Source: Pedobacter soli (lineage in GTDB: Bacteria > Bacteroidota > Bacteroidia > Sphingobacteriales > Sphingobacteriaceae). Taken from it: a DNA stretch of 64,000 nt. Positions 25,691-35,199 of the stretch are shown piece after piece. Numbering within the stretch: position 1 is the first letter of the stretch; every line of letters begins with the position of its first letter. The notes below the pieces were generated by a model, which saw only the letters and a program-made list of their open reading frames with translations, did not search any database and was not told the origin of the DNA. The DNA is taken from positions 1-64,000 of the forward strand of contig NZ_FMZH01000007.1 of the NCBI RefSeq assembly GCF_900101435.1, read 5' to 3'. Both the position numbers and the translations under genes were made by a program.

Positions 25691-28600
25691 ATGAAAAAGA
25701 ACCTATTGCTATTGTTTCTGCTGACCTGTATTTACTATGCAGCGCATGCACAAACAAAGATCGTTTCGGGCCAAGTTACCGATGCAAAAACAAAGGAGAG
25801 CCTGATCGGTGTAACTGTGAGTGTACCTGGTACAAAAACAGGTACTGTTACCGATAACCAGGGCAGATTTAGCCTTAGCATCCCCGATGCTGTAAAAAGC
25901 CTCACTTTCGGTTATGTGGGCTATCAGCTGCAAACCATTACCCTTACAGGCAAGCCCATTGAGGTTGCTCTACTGCCCGAACAGAACAATTTGAATGATG
26001 TTGTAGTGGTCGGATATGGTACCCAAAAGAAAAAAGATTTAACCGGCGCCATTGCAACAGTAAGCGGCAGCGAACTTTCAGGCAGACAAACTCTGCAGGT
26101 TTCTGAAGCGCTGCAGGGTGCAGTACCGGGAGTATCGGTAACCAGGAATAACTCTGCACCTGGTGCCGGAGCAACAGTGCAAATCAGGGGGGTAACTACA
26201 CTGAATACCAATTCCCCGCTGGTCGTGGTTGACGGAATTCCGGTTAGCAGTATGGATTTGGTGAACCCGAACGACATTGAAAGTTTAAGTGTGCTAAAAG
26301 ATGCGGCATCTGCTGCAATTTACGGATCACGTGGTGCCGCAGGGGTAATTTTGATAACCACAAAGCGCGGCGCTACAGGGGTATCGACTGTCGATTACAA
26401 CTTTGAGTATGCACAGCAAAGACCAAATGCATTACCAGAATATGTGGATGGCCTGAAATACATGAAATATATCAATGAGTTGAATGCAAACGATGGTACA
26501 GCAATGCCGTATTCTAACGATATTATCAATAACTATGAAAAACGACTGGTTGAGACGCCTGATGTATTTCCGTATGCCAATACCAACTGGCAGGATTTGA
26601 TTATGACCAATAAGTATGCGCCAAGAAAACAACATGATCTTGTATTTACTTCTGGTACAGAGAAGCTGAAAACAAAGGTTTCTTTAGGCTATCAGGATGT
26701 TGGCGCATTTTATGACAATTACAATTACGAGCGTTATCAGTTCAGGGTAAATAACGATTTAAAGATTAGTGATAAATTTAACGTCATTGCTGATTTATCC
26801 TATAGAAGAGTAAATGCATTGGCGCCTGTTAATGCACCTTTTAGTGGCCAGAACCCGATCTACGAATCCAGGGTGATACCCCCGGTTTATGCGGCGTACT
26901 ATAGCAATGGTGCTTATGGAATAGCTAAAGACGGTCGTAACCCATTGGCCCAGCTGCAGGAAGGTGGAACAACGGCCAATAAATATAATCAGCTGCAGGG
27001 AAGAATCGCATTAAATTTTAAACCCATCAGGGATTTAACGCTAACGGCTTTAATATCGCCTACTTTTAATTTTGACAAGGAAAAATCGTTTTCCAAAAAA
27101 ATCGTGTATACCAGTCCTGACGGTGCTACCACGGGTACAAACCGGGCTAATTCTTTGTTAAACGAATCCCGGAATGAAAGTTACCAGCTAAACAGCCAGT
27201 TTCTGGCCAACTATTCCAAATCGTTTAATAACAAACATAATTTCGCTGCCCTGGCTGGTGCGGAGAGTATTTACTATAATGCGGAATCCCTCGGTGCAGG
27301 AAGGGAAGGTTTTGAGTTAACCGATTATCCTTATTTAAATGTCGGATCGATTCTTTTAAGAACAAACTCAGGTTCTGCAAATGAAGAAAGTCTCCATTCG
27401 TTCTTTGGCCGGGTAACCTACGACTACATGAGTAAGTATTATTTTCAGGCTAACTTAAGGCATGACCAGTCTTCAAGGTTCGCCCCTGAATTTAGAAAAG
27501 TAACTTATCCGTCATTTTCTACCGGTTGGGCCATTTCAGAAGAAAATTTCATGAAACCGGTAAAGTGGGTTAATTATTTGAAGTTAAGGGCTTCATACGG
27601 GGAGGTTGGTAACCAGCGTATCACTGATGCTGATGGAAACCAGGATTATTATCCTTACCAGGCCAATGTGAACCTGGATGGAACAGCACTATTATATCAG
27701 AATGGCGTATTGGTTGCCAAAACCACTGCAGCACAGCGTGCTTTTGCCATAACCAATATACGCTGGGAGACTACAACTACCGCTGATATCGGGATTGATG
27801 CGACTTTTTTTAACAACAGGTTAAATTTAACAGGTGGATACTTTAATAAAAAAACAAAAGATATTTTGCTCCGCCTGGATATCCCGCTCAATCTTGGTTA
27901 TGATAAACCTACCCAAAATGCAGGTGTGCTGAATGTCAAAGGCTGGGAACTGGGTTTAAACTGGAAAGATAAGATTAACGAATTTACCTATAGTGCAGGT
28001 TTCAATATTGCAGATGCCAAAAGCAAAATCTTAAATATGGGCGGTACGGTACAGGAATCTGGTTCGACCGTAGTGAATATGGAGGGAAGTGAATTTAATG
28101 AATGGTATGGCTATTTAAGCACAGGTATTTATCAAACGGATGCCCAGGCGGCCTCAGCTGCGAGGACCAATAACAATACCATTAAAGCTGGCGATGTGGG
28201 CTATCAGGATTTAGATGGTAATGGAATAATAAATGCCAATGACAGGGTACTTTTAGGTGGCTCGCTGCCCAGGTATCAATATGGAGGCAATATCAATTTG
28301 GGTTACAAAGGCTTTGATTTTGGAGTGGTATTCCAGGGTGTAGGCAAAAGGCTAACCCGTTTGGGTAATGATATCATCCGCCCGTTTCAGGAGCAGTTCG
28401 GTAATTTTCCGGTACAGCTGGATGGTAAATTCTGGAGCAAAAATAATAGCCCCGAACAGAATGCAGCAGCTGAATATCCTAAGCTGAGCAATACCAATTC
28501 CGGCAACAATTATGCTTCATCAGATTTCTGGCTGGTAAATGCTGCCTATTTCAGGGTTAAAAATGCTACCCTGGGCTATACCTTATCAAACAAGGAATAC

Positions 28601-28756
28601 TTGAAAAAAATCGGATTACAGTCAGTGAGGTTCTACGTATCAGCAAATGATTTTATTACCTCAAGCAAATTCCCAAAATATGCTGACCCTGAAACCGGAA
28701 ATGCTACCTATCCGATTGTCTCGACTTTTTTAGGGGGCGTAAGTGTTAAATTTTAA
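25691..28756 (+). CDS. SusC/RagA-type TonB-dependent transporter without STN domain (PUL2)
   Basis: 1021 aa outer-membrane barrel. Signal peptide 1-21 (YYAAHAQ). The mature protein starts directly with a carboxypeptidase-regulatory-like domain (about 25-100, SGQVTDAKTKESLIGVTV), then plug (VVVGYGTQKKKDLTGAIATV; NDIESLSVLKDAASAAIYG) and barrel ending in ...VSVKF. Unlike the SusC proteins of PUL1 and PUL3 it has no STN signalling domain, matching the absence of a sigma/FecR pair nearby. Its stop codon TAA overlaps the A of the next ATG. It imports an oligosaccharide or other ligand together with the SusD encoded next; identity unknown. Confidence 0.93.
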   Translation: MKKNLLLLFLLTCIYYAAHAQTKIVSGQVTDAKTKESLIGVTVSVPGTKTGTVTDNQGRFSLSIPDAVKSLTFGYVGYQLQTITLTGKPIEVALLPEQNNLNDVVVVGYGTQKKKDLTGAIATVSGSELSGRQTLQVSEALQGAVPGVSVTRNNSAPGAGATVQIRGVTTLNTNSPLVVVDGIPVSSMDLVNPNDIESLSVLKDAASAAIYGSRGAAGVILITTKRGATGVSTVDYNFEYAQQRPNALPEYVDGLKYMKYINELNANDGTAMPYSNDIINNYEKRLVETPDVFPYANTNWQDLIMTNKYAPRKQHDLVFTSGTEKLKTKVSLGYQDVGAFYDNYNYERYQFRVNNDLKISDKFNVIADLSYRRVNALAPVNAPFSGQNPIYESRVIPPVYAAYYSNGAYGIAKDGRNPLAQLQEGGTTANKYNQLQGRIALNFKPIRDLTLTALISPTFNFDKEKSFSKKIVYTSPDGATTGTNRANSLLNESRNESYQLNSQFLANYSKSFNNKHNFAALAGAESIYYNAESLGAGREGFELTDYPYLNVGSILLRTNSGSANEESLHSFFGRVTYDYMSKYYFQANLRHDQSSRFAPEFRKVTYPSFSTGWAISEENFMKPVKWVNYLKLRASYGEVGNQRITDADGNQDYYPYQANVNLDGTALLYQNGVLVAKTTAAQRAFAITNIRWETTTTADIGIDATFFNNRLNLTGGYFNKKTKDILLRLDIPLNLGYDKPTQNAGVLNVKGWELGLNWKDKINEFTYSAGFNIADAKSKILNMGGTVQESGSTVVNMEGSEFNEWYGYLSTGIYQTDAQAASAARTNNNTIKAGDVGYQDLDGNGIINANDRVLLGGSLPRYQYGGNINLGYKGFDFGVVFQGVGKRLTRLGNDIIRPFQEQFGNFPVQLDGKFWSKNNSPEQNAAAEYPKLSNTNSGNNYASSDFWLVNAAYFRVKNATLGYTLSNKEYLKKIGLQSVRFYVSANDFITSSKFPKYADPETGNATYPIVSTFLGGVSVKF

Positions 28757-30480
28757 TGGCCATTAAAATTCAAATGAAAATGAAAAAAATATTAATAATA
28801 GCATCAATATTGATCGTTGGTCTTTATTCCTGTAAAAAACTTGATTTATACTCGCCGTCCAATCCAACTTCTGAGAGCTTCTACTCTAACCAGAATGAAC
28901 TGGAACTGGCTGTATATGATATGTACCGGATTGATTTTTGGACACCGGTAAAAGAGAGTACCGGTAGCTGGGAAGAGTTTTTCTCAGACAACTGTTTCTA
29001 CAGGGGTGGAGCGGGCGGAAATTCCATAATTGCTGGTACTGTAAACTCTTCCAACGCAGATATCGAAACGTATTATCTGAATTGTTATAAGGCTATTGCC
29101 AGAATAAATAGTTTTTTGGACAACAAGAACAAGGCTGCTGCAAATACGCCGGCAGCGGTAATTACCAAACTCGAAGCAGAGGCCAGATTGATCAGAGCCT
29201 ATCAATACATGAAGTTGATTACCCATTTTGGCGACGTACCATTAAATTTAACAACGCTTACCTTGGAGCAGTCTTTAGCAGTAGAAAAAGCAAGGAAAGA
29301 AGATATTTATAAATTTTTGATAGGCGAGTTTGATTTTGCAGCTCAAAACCTGCCCCAAAGCTATGGTACTGGGATTAAAAAGCTGACATCAGGTGCAGCC
29401 CTGGCTTTTAAAGCAAGGACAGCGCTCTATATGGGCGACTGGGCAACAGCAAAGTCAGCATCAGCTGCTGTAATGGCTTTAACGGGGGCAGGCGCTTATA
29501 GCTTAACAACTCCATACTCAAGTATTTTTCAAAAAGCAGGGGAACTCAGCAGTGAAATCATTTTTAGTATACCACGCGATCAGACTCTAAATTCATCCAA
29601 TTCGCCAACTGATATATTGCCCAGGAATGTTAGCGGAAGTTTTGCAGCAACAATGCCTACCCGGGAACTGGTAGATGCCTATGAGTGTACAGATGGAAAA
29701 ACCATTAACCAATCGCCCTTATACAATCCCCTCGATCCGTTTAAAAACAGGGATCCACGGTTAGCCGCAACGGTGGTTCCTTTTAATACTTACTTTTTAG
29801 GTTACAATTATAACCCGCATCCTGATTCTTTAAGGGTATGGAGCAACAAATTAGGACGTTTGGTGACCAACAACGATACACGGGCTGTAGCACCCTTTGC
29901 CAGTTTTACCGGTTTCATTTGGCGTAAAGGGGTTGAGCAAAGCTGGGCCGATAAGTTAAATGAAGACAATGATGCAATCATTATCCGATTTGCCGAGATG
30001 TTTTTAACCTATGCCGAAGCCAAAATTGAATTGGGCGAAGCAGATGCGAGCGTTTTAAATGCAATTAACAGTGTGCGTGCCAGGGCATATGGTGTACCTG
30101 TAACCCAGGTAGCATCCTATCCTGCTGTAACCACCTTAAACCTTACAGAACTTAAGCAGATCGTTAGAAGGGAAAGGCGTGTTGAATTTGCTTTTGAAGG
30201 ATTGCGTTATATGGACTTAATCCGTTGGAAACTGGCCGAAAAAGCATTGACAAAACCTGTAATTGGTCTTCCGGATCCGGCAAATCAAAACCGGGCTAAA
30301 TGGCCGTTTCCTGGCGTAACGCCAATCGATGCAGACGGCATTGCAGATTACAGTGGTTTTGGTGCTGATGTAAAAATAATTTACACCAGAAATTTTGATA
30401 AGAGTAAACAATACCTGTGGCCTATACCAGCCAGAGAGGTAAGGGCAAATCCGAAACTGACGCAAAACCCTAATTATTAA
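28756..30480 (+). CDS. SusD/RagB-type lipoprotein (PUL2)
   Basis: 574 aa from the ATG overlapping the susC stop (TAATG); two later in-frame ATGs (28774 and 28780) lie just before the signal and would give a more usual start, so the first 8 residues are uncertain. Lipobox Cys26 (LYSCKK) counted from the first ATG. SusD pieces: LEAEARLIRAYQYMKLITHFGDVPL (about residues 136-160) and RRERRVEFAFEGLRYMDLIRW near the C-terminus, then LWPIPAREVRANPKLTQNPNY. It acts as the surface lid for the upstream SusC. The coupled stop/start fits the fixed stoichiometry of the pair. Confidence 0.92.
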   Translation: MAIKIQMKMKKILIIASILIVGLYSCKKLDLYSPSNPTSESFYSNQNELELAVYDMYRIDFWTPVKESTGSWEEFFSDNCFYRGGAGGNSIIAGTVNSSNADIETYYLNCYKAIARINSFLDNKNKAAANTPAAVITKLEAEARLIRAYQYMKLITHFGDVPLNLTTLTLEQSLAVEKARKEDIYKFLIGEFDFAAQNLPQSYGTGIKKLTSGAALAFKARTALYMGDWATAKSASAAVMALTGAGAYSLTTPYSSIFQKAGELSSEIIFSIPRDQTLNSSNSPTDILPRNVSGSFAATMPTRELVDAYECTDGKTINQSPLYNPLDPFKNRDPRLAATVVPFNTYFLGYNYNPHPDSLRVWSNKLGRLVTNNDTRAVAPFASFTGFIWRKGVEQSWADKLNEDNDAIIIRFAEMFLTYAEAKIELGEADASVLNAINSVRARAYGVPVTQVASYPAVTTLNLTELKQIVRRERRVEFAFEGLRYMDLIRWKLAEKALTKPVIGLPDPANQNRAKWPFPGVTPIDADGIADYSGFGADVKIIYTRNFDKSKQYLWPIPAREVRANPKLTQNPNY

Positions 30481-30494
30481 GAATTTTTAAAAAG

Positions 30495-32870
30495 ATGAAA
30501 AACATAAAAACAAGTATCTGCTGGGGTGTCGCATTGGCACTTGCCACACCATTTTTAGTCAGCGCCCAAACAAAACCATTACAAGTAAGTGGGGTGTATC
30601 CTCATTTGGCCACTTTTAACGAGGGATGGCCAAAAACCGAGGAGCAGAAAAAGAAAGGCGGCCAGGGCTTTGAAAATGGTATTGGTGCAATAACGCCCTG
30701 GGCCGGGCAGCTTTGGATGGTTACCTATTCGCCACACGAGCCTCATGGCAGTGCCGATAAACTTTACAGTTTGGATAAAGATTTAAATGTAACCATCCAT
30801 CCCGAAAGCATTGGAGGTACGCCGGCTAACCGCATGATTCATCGCGAATCAAACCAGCTCATTACCAGTAGTTATTTTATTGATGACAAAGGGAAGGTGA
30901 GGACAATCCCATTCAGTGTAATGCCTGGCCGGATGACTGCAACCGCAAGACACCTCACTGATCCTGAAAATATGGTCTATTTTTATGATATGGAGGGCAT
31001 GTTGTATGAAGTAAATGTACATACCCTGGCGGTGAACAAGCTCTTTCACAAGCCTGTTCCCGGCTGGCATGGTAAAGGTGCCTATACTGCCCAGGGCAAA
31101 CTGGTGGTAGCCAATAACGGCGAGGAAGCTGTTTTTAAAATTACCAAAGACATGCTGCAGGCCGGGAACCTGCCACAAAACAATGAAGAAAAAGGCGTGC
31201 TGGCCAGCTGGGATGGCAAAAAATGGGAGATTGTTGAACGCAGGCAATTTACTGATGTAACTGGTCCGGGTGGTATTTATGGCAGTCCGGGTAATAAAAC
31301 CCCGCTGTGGAGTATTGGCTGGGATAAACGTTCTGTAATACTCAAATTGCTTGATAATGGCCAATGGTACACTTACCGCTTGCCTAAGGCGGCACATACC
31401 TACGACCACCGAGGAGGCTGGTACACCGAGTGGCCGCGCATACGTGAAGTGGGCAATGGTAAAATTCTGATGGATATGCATGCCATGATGTACGATTTCC
31501 CTAAAACCTTTTCGCGTGCTAACAGTGGAGGTATTGCTCCGCTTAATACCCATTTGCGCTATATCCCCGATTTTTGCAACTGGAACAACCAGATTGTAAT
31601 TGCCACCGATGAAACCACGGTGCTGGAAAATCCTTTGGCCGGAAGGGCGCAATCCAACTTGTGGTTTGGCCAGTGGAATGATTTAAAAACATGGGGTAGC
31701 CCCACAGGTTGGGGTGGACCATGGGAAAAAGATGCGGTTAAGGCCAATATTCCCTCAGATCCTTATCTGATTAATGGTTTCGATAACAGGTTGCTGCATC
31801 TGTTAGCAGATAAGCAAACTACGGTAACCCTGCAGATAGACCAAAAAGGAAACAATAACTGGAAAGATTACAAAAAAATCAATCTGGAAGCCAATAACTA
31901 CCAGTATTTTCTGCTACCTGCCGGTTTAAAAGCTACCTGGATCAGGTTTAAGACAGATAAAGATTGTATTGCAACCGCTTTTATGCATTTTAGCGGAAAG
32001 CCACATAGCTCAAATCCTGCATTATTTAAGTCGCTGGCCGATATTACCGATAACAGCGAGATTAATGCAAACCTTATCCGGCCTGCAAATTTTAACAAGA
32101 ACCTGCAGGTGCTGCAAGTTCCTGAAAATAAGTATACTGAAATAGATGAGAAGCTTGCCACTGTTAACAATACTGCCGATAGCAGTGCGCAGATTTTGCG
32201 TTTAGGGAAGTTAACAAAAGGATATGCAGTTGATGATGCTTCGGTAATTGTAAAAGATGCAACAGGTACTTTCCGTTTGCCTAAAGGCTCAGGTGCTTAC
32301 GAAACTTTTGCCTATCGCGATAAGCGGGAAATAGAATCTGAGCGTTTTATGCTAAATATCACAGGTACTTTTTACGAGGTTGGCCGGGAGAGTGGATTTA
32401 TCGCATTGCGCCCGGTAACTACGCATAACAAAAAAATAGTCGATTTCTGTACCTGGCGTGGATTATTGGTCTTCAGTGGTACGAAGAAAGATGCCAAACC
32501 CGATGGACAATATTTTGGAAATGAAGCAAATGGTTTATGGTACGGTGGCGTAGACGATATGTGGAAGATGGGAAAAGCAGTTGGTGTAGGTAGCGTTTGG
32601 AAGAACAGTAGCATTAAGAAAGGCGAGATTTCGCTCCCTTACCTGATGACAGGTTATGATCGTAAAAAAGTAAGTTTAACAGCCAATAAACCAGTAAAAA
32701 TTACCCTCGAAGTAGATTTCGATCTCACCGGTTTTCACCATTACAAAACCTTTACGCTTACGCCAGGAAAATCAGTTGAATACGAATTTCCAGTTGGTTT
32801 TAGTGCGCACTGGGTTAGGGCGATAACCGATAATGATTGCATGGCCACTGTTACGTTTAACTATCAGTAA
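30495..32870 (+). CDS. Secreted protein of unknown function with an internal duplication (PUL2)
   Basis: 791 aa, signal peptide 1-24 (LVSAQ), otherwise soluble. I do not recognise the family. The N-terminal half has beta-propeller-like phrasing (WAGQLWMVTYSPH, DKLYSLDKDLNV, NKTPLWSIGWDKRSVILK). Two stretches of about 143 residues are clearly related: 31569-31998 (starts DFCNW, then SNLWFGQWNDLKTWG and ATWIRFKTDKDCIATAFMHF) and 32442-32867 (starts DFCTW, then NGLWYGGVDDMWKMG and AHWVRAITDNDCMATVTFNY). Each seems to be propeller blades followed by a beta-sandwich. It stands where other PULs have a glycosidase, 14 bases after susD and 2 bases before the transporter gene. It could be a lyase, a hydrolase of a new family or a binding protein. 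Confidence 0.7.
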   Translation: MKNIKTSICWGVALALATPFLVSAQTKPLQVSGVYPHLATFNEGWPKTEEQKKKGGQGFENGIGAITPWAGQLWMVTYSPHEPHGSADKLYSLDKDLNVTIHPESIGGTPANRMIHRESNQLITSSYFIDDKGKVRTIPFSVMPGRMTATARHLTDPENMVYFYDMEGMLYEVNVHTLAVNKLFHKPVPGWHGKGAYTAQGKLVVANNGEEAVFKITKDMLQAGNLPQNNEEKGVLASWDGKKWEIVERRQFTDVTGPGGIYGSPGNKTPLWSIGWDKRSVILKLLDNGQWYTYRLPKAAHTYDHRGGWYTEWPRIREVGNGKILMDMHAMMYDFPKTFSRANSGGIAPLNTHLRYIPDFCNWNNQIVIATDETTVLENPLAGRAQSNLWFGQWNDLKTWGSPTGWGGPWEKDAVKANIPSDPYLINGFDNRLLHLLADKQTTVTLQIDQKGNNNWKDYKKINLEANNYQYFLLPAGLKATWIRFKTDKDCIATAFMHFSGKPHSSNPALFKSLADITDNSEINANLIRPANFNKNLQVLQVPENKYTEIDEKLATVNNTADSSAQILRLGKLTKGYAVDDASVIVKDATGTFRLPKGSGAYETFAYRDKREIESERFMLNITGTFYEVGRESGFIALRPVTTHNKKIVDFCTWRGLLVFSGTKKDAKPDGQYFGNEANGLWYGGVDDMWKMGKAVGVGSVWKNSSIKKGEISLPYLMTGYDRKKVSLTANKPVKITLEVDFDLTGFHHYKTFTLTPGKSVEYEFPVGFSAHWVRAITDNDCMATVTFNYQ

Positions 32871-32872
32871 TT

Positions 32873-34114
32873 ATGGAAAAGATTGATGGTAAAAGTGTGT
32901 GGCAGCATTTATTCAGCACCGTAGTAATCGTTGCTGCATTGGGTTATTTTGTAGATATATATGATTTGCTGCTGTTTGGTATTGTCAGGATTCCAAGCCT
33001 GATAGAACTGGGGCTTGATGAAACTGCACAATCTGTAGAGGGAGCCAGCATTTTGAACTGGCAAATGAGTGGTTTACTGATAGGCGGTATACTCTGGGGT
33101 ATTTTGGGTGATAAAAAAGGACGTTTATCTGTTCTCTTTGGTTCCATTGTAACTTATTCTATTGCTAATTTTGCCTGTGGATTTGTTCAGGATATTACCA
33201 TTTACAAAGTTTTGCGTTTTGTAGCCGGTATAGGCCTTGCAGGCGAACTGGGGGCCGGAATTACATTGGTTTCTGAAAGTTTGCCCAAAAAACTCCGGGG
33301 CATTGGCGCCTCAGTAGTTGCAGGCGTAGGCTTGTTAGGGGCTGTGGCTGCTTATTTTACCGTCGAGCTCTTTAGCTGGCGTTATGCTTACTTTACAGGT
33401 GGTGGTTTAGGCATATTGCTGCTTTTGTTAAGAATTGGCGTATTCGAATCGGGTATGTACACGCAGATTGCCGAACGCGAGCAGGTACGCAAGGGGAGTT
33501 TCAGCTCCTTCTTTACCAATAGCCGGCGCTTAAAACTTTATGCCAGGTGCATTGGTATCGGATTGCCAACCTGGTATGTAATCGGTATACTGGCTACTTT
33601 CAGCAACGAATTTGCAAGAGCTTTGGGTATAACCGAAGTGGTAAAACCAGGCCTTGCTGTAATGTGGTGTTATATTGGTCTGGCTACCGGCGATTTGCTG
33701 AGTGGCGTATTAAGCTACCTGCTTTGCTCCAGAAAAAAAGCGGTAATCCTGCTCATGCTTTTTACGCTATTAGGGACCGTTATTTACCTGTACGGCGGTG
33801 TGGCCAATCCCACAGGTATATACCTCATGTGCCTTTGGCTGGGCTTTGGCATTGGGTATTGGGCCATGTTTGTTACCATCGGCGCCGAGCAGTTTGGCAC
33901 AAATTTAAGGGCTACTGCAGCAACAACCATTCCCAACATGGTTAGAGGAACAGTGGTATTAATGACTACTTTATATGGGGCCTTAAAACCCGATATTTTA
34001 CCGCTTCGTGCTGCTGCGGTAGTGGGCTTAATTTGTTTTGGCATTGGTATTTACAGCGTGCTTACCATACCCGAAACGCATGATAGGGAACTTAATTTTA
34101 TAGAGCAGGATTAA
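32873..34114 (+). CDS. MFS transporter (PUL2)
   Basis: 413 aa inner-membrane carrier of the major facilitator superfamily with about 12 hydrophobic helices. The family signature between helices 2 and 3 is present (GDKKGR, about residues 80-85), as are the sugar-porter/metabolite:H+ symporter-type stretch VLRFVAGIGLAGELGAGITLVSESLPKKLRG and FGTNLRATAATTIPNMVRG in the second half. It likely moves the monosaccharide or acid released by PUL2 into the cytoplasm by proton symport. Start 2 bases after the upstream stop, so translational coupling is likely. A terminator follows at 34162, so it closes the operon. Substrate not readable. Confidence 0.88.
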   Translation: MEKIDGKSVWQHLFSTVVIVAALGYFVDIYDLLLFGIVRIPSLIELGLDETAQSVEGASILNWQMSGLLIGGILWGILGDKKGRLSVLFGSIVTYSIANFACGFVQDITIYKVLRFVAGIGLAGELGAGITLVSESLPKKLRGIGASVVAGVGLLGAVAAYFTVELFSWRYAYFTGGGLGILLLLLRIGVFESGMYTQIAEREQVRKGSFSSFFTNSRRLKLYARCIGIGLPTWYVIGILATFSNEFARALGITEVVKPGLAVMWCYIGLATGDLLSGVLSYLLCSRKKAVILLMLFTLLGTVIYLYGGVANPTGIYLMCLWLGFGIGYWAMFVTIGAEQFGTNLRATAATTIPNMVRGTVVLMTTLYGALKPDILPLRAAAVVGLICFGIGIYSVLTIPETHDRELNFIEQD

Positions 34115-34161
34115 CAGCCGTCTTTTTAATTTCTTAAAAAAACTATTGTTTGGTCTTCAAT

Positions 34162-34199
34162 ATGTTGGATTCAGTTTGGTCTGAATCCAACATTTTTTG
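34162..34199 (+). terminator. Rho-independent terminator of PUL2
   Basis: A 13-bp perfect stem, ATGTTGGATTCAG (34162-34174) with CTGAATCCAACAT (34181-34193), loop TTTGGT, then six T. It ends the susC-susD-unknown-MFS operon 47 bases after the last stop codon. Confidence 0.92.
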
Positions 34200-34443
34200 T
34201 TTTATGGCATTGGAAATAAGTTGTTATGTTTATAGTTGGTGAAAGTTTTTTTAGTTTTGCTAAACAAAATCTGAAGTGCATGTATAAAAAACGATTGATA
34301 ATAGTAAATAAGCACTAATGATTTAAAAATGTTATTTAAAGATTAAACTGTATCTTGGAGCCAGCCAAGCTTACAACAAACCCAAAAACTCAGCACAACG
34401 TAACATCCCTGAAGTGGCGTGCTGGTTAAACAGCGAATGACTA

Positions 34444-34451
34444 TATTTTTG
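34444..34451 (+). promoter_or_regulatory. Candidate -7 element of the PUL3 sigma gene
   Basis: TATTTTTG matches the Bacteroidota -7 consensus TAnnTTTG exactly; the -33 position shows only a weak TGCTGG instead of TTTG. Transcription would begin near 34458, 58 bases before the ATG. A second exact match, TAGTTTTG, lies at 34252-34259 without a good -33. The rest of 34200-34515 holds nothing I recognise. Confidence 0.4.
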
Positions 34452-34515
34452 CAAAAACTTTTTAAAACAGGAGCGTCGTACCCCTTAAAAGGAATAAACT
34501 GTAGGAAATTTTACC

Positions 34516-35094
34516 ATGGATAAATTTAATTTTCCTGATGGTAAAAGTACCTTGCATGCCTTATGGTGGGAGGCGATGTGCATGGGCGAGAAAGATGCCT
34601 TTCTAAACCTGTACAAAGGGCTTTACAGGAGTTTGGCCGGATTCGGCCTGCGGGTTCATGCCGATTCTGAAATGGTTACCGATACATTAAATCAGGTATT
34701 TCTCGAACTTTGGGAGAAACACGATAAGCTGCCGAGGGTAGAACAGGTGGAATCATACCTTCGTACCATTTTAAAGCGAAAAATCTTAAAACGAATCGCA
34801 CAGGAGCAACGGTTAAATAAAGCAATCTCAGTAATTGTAACCGAAGATGAGGCGCTGCTGGAAATGCCTTATGAAGAGTTGATTGTAAAAATCCAATCCG
34901 ATGAGCTGGTTAAAAACAGTTTACTTGCCGCTCTCGAAAAATTAACTCCCCAACAGCGAAAATTAATCCAGTTACGGTTTTATGATGGCTTGAGTTATGA
35001 AGACGTGGCCAAAAGAACACAATTAACCGTTAGAACAGCCTATAACACCATTTATAGTGCGTTAAAATTTTTGCGTACCCAGCTTAAATTTTAG
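34516..35094 (+). CDS. ECF-type RNA polymerase sigma factor (PUL3)
   Basis: 192 aa sigma-70 family protein. Region 2 covers about 25-95 (VTDTLNQVFLELWEKHDKLP); region 4 about 130-188 (LEKLTPQQRKLIQLRFYDGLSYEDVA, then TVRTAYNTIYSALKFL). It pairs with the FecR protein encoded 105 bases downstream and should drive the PUL3 susC operon. It differs clearly in sequence from the PUL1 sigma factor, so separate regulons are expected. The start at 34516 gives complete region 2; there is no competing ATG. Confidence 0.92.
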   Translation: MDKFNFPDGKSTLHALWWEAMCMGEKDAFLNLYKGLYRSLAGFGLRVHADSEMVTDTLNQVFLELWEKHDKLPRVEQVESYLRTILKRKILKRIAQEQRLNKAISVIVTEDEALLEMPYEELIVKIQSDELVKNSLLAALEKLTPQQRKLIQLRFYDGLSYEDVAKRTQLTVRTAYNTIYSALKFLRTQLKF

Positions 35095-35199
35095 CCTTTA
35101 CATGTCCGCCAGGATAGATTTTTAGAATAAATTAAAAAAAGTTAAAAAATACTTGGTAAAAATTTCAATTACTGTGCACTGGTATAAAAAAGCCGTTCC

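Noticed and set aside
30849..31652. 267-codon open frame on the minus strand
   Set aside because: Lies wholly inside the PUL2 secreted-protein gene on the opposite strand, has no family features, and the plus-strand frame has signal peptide, duplication and operon context.
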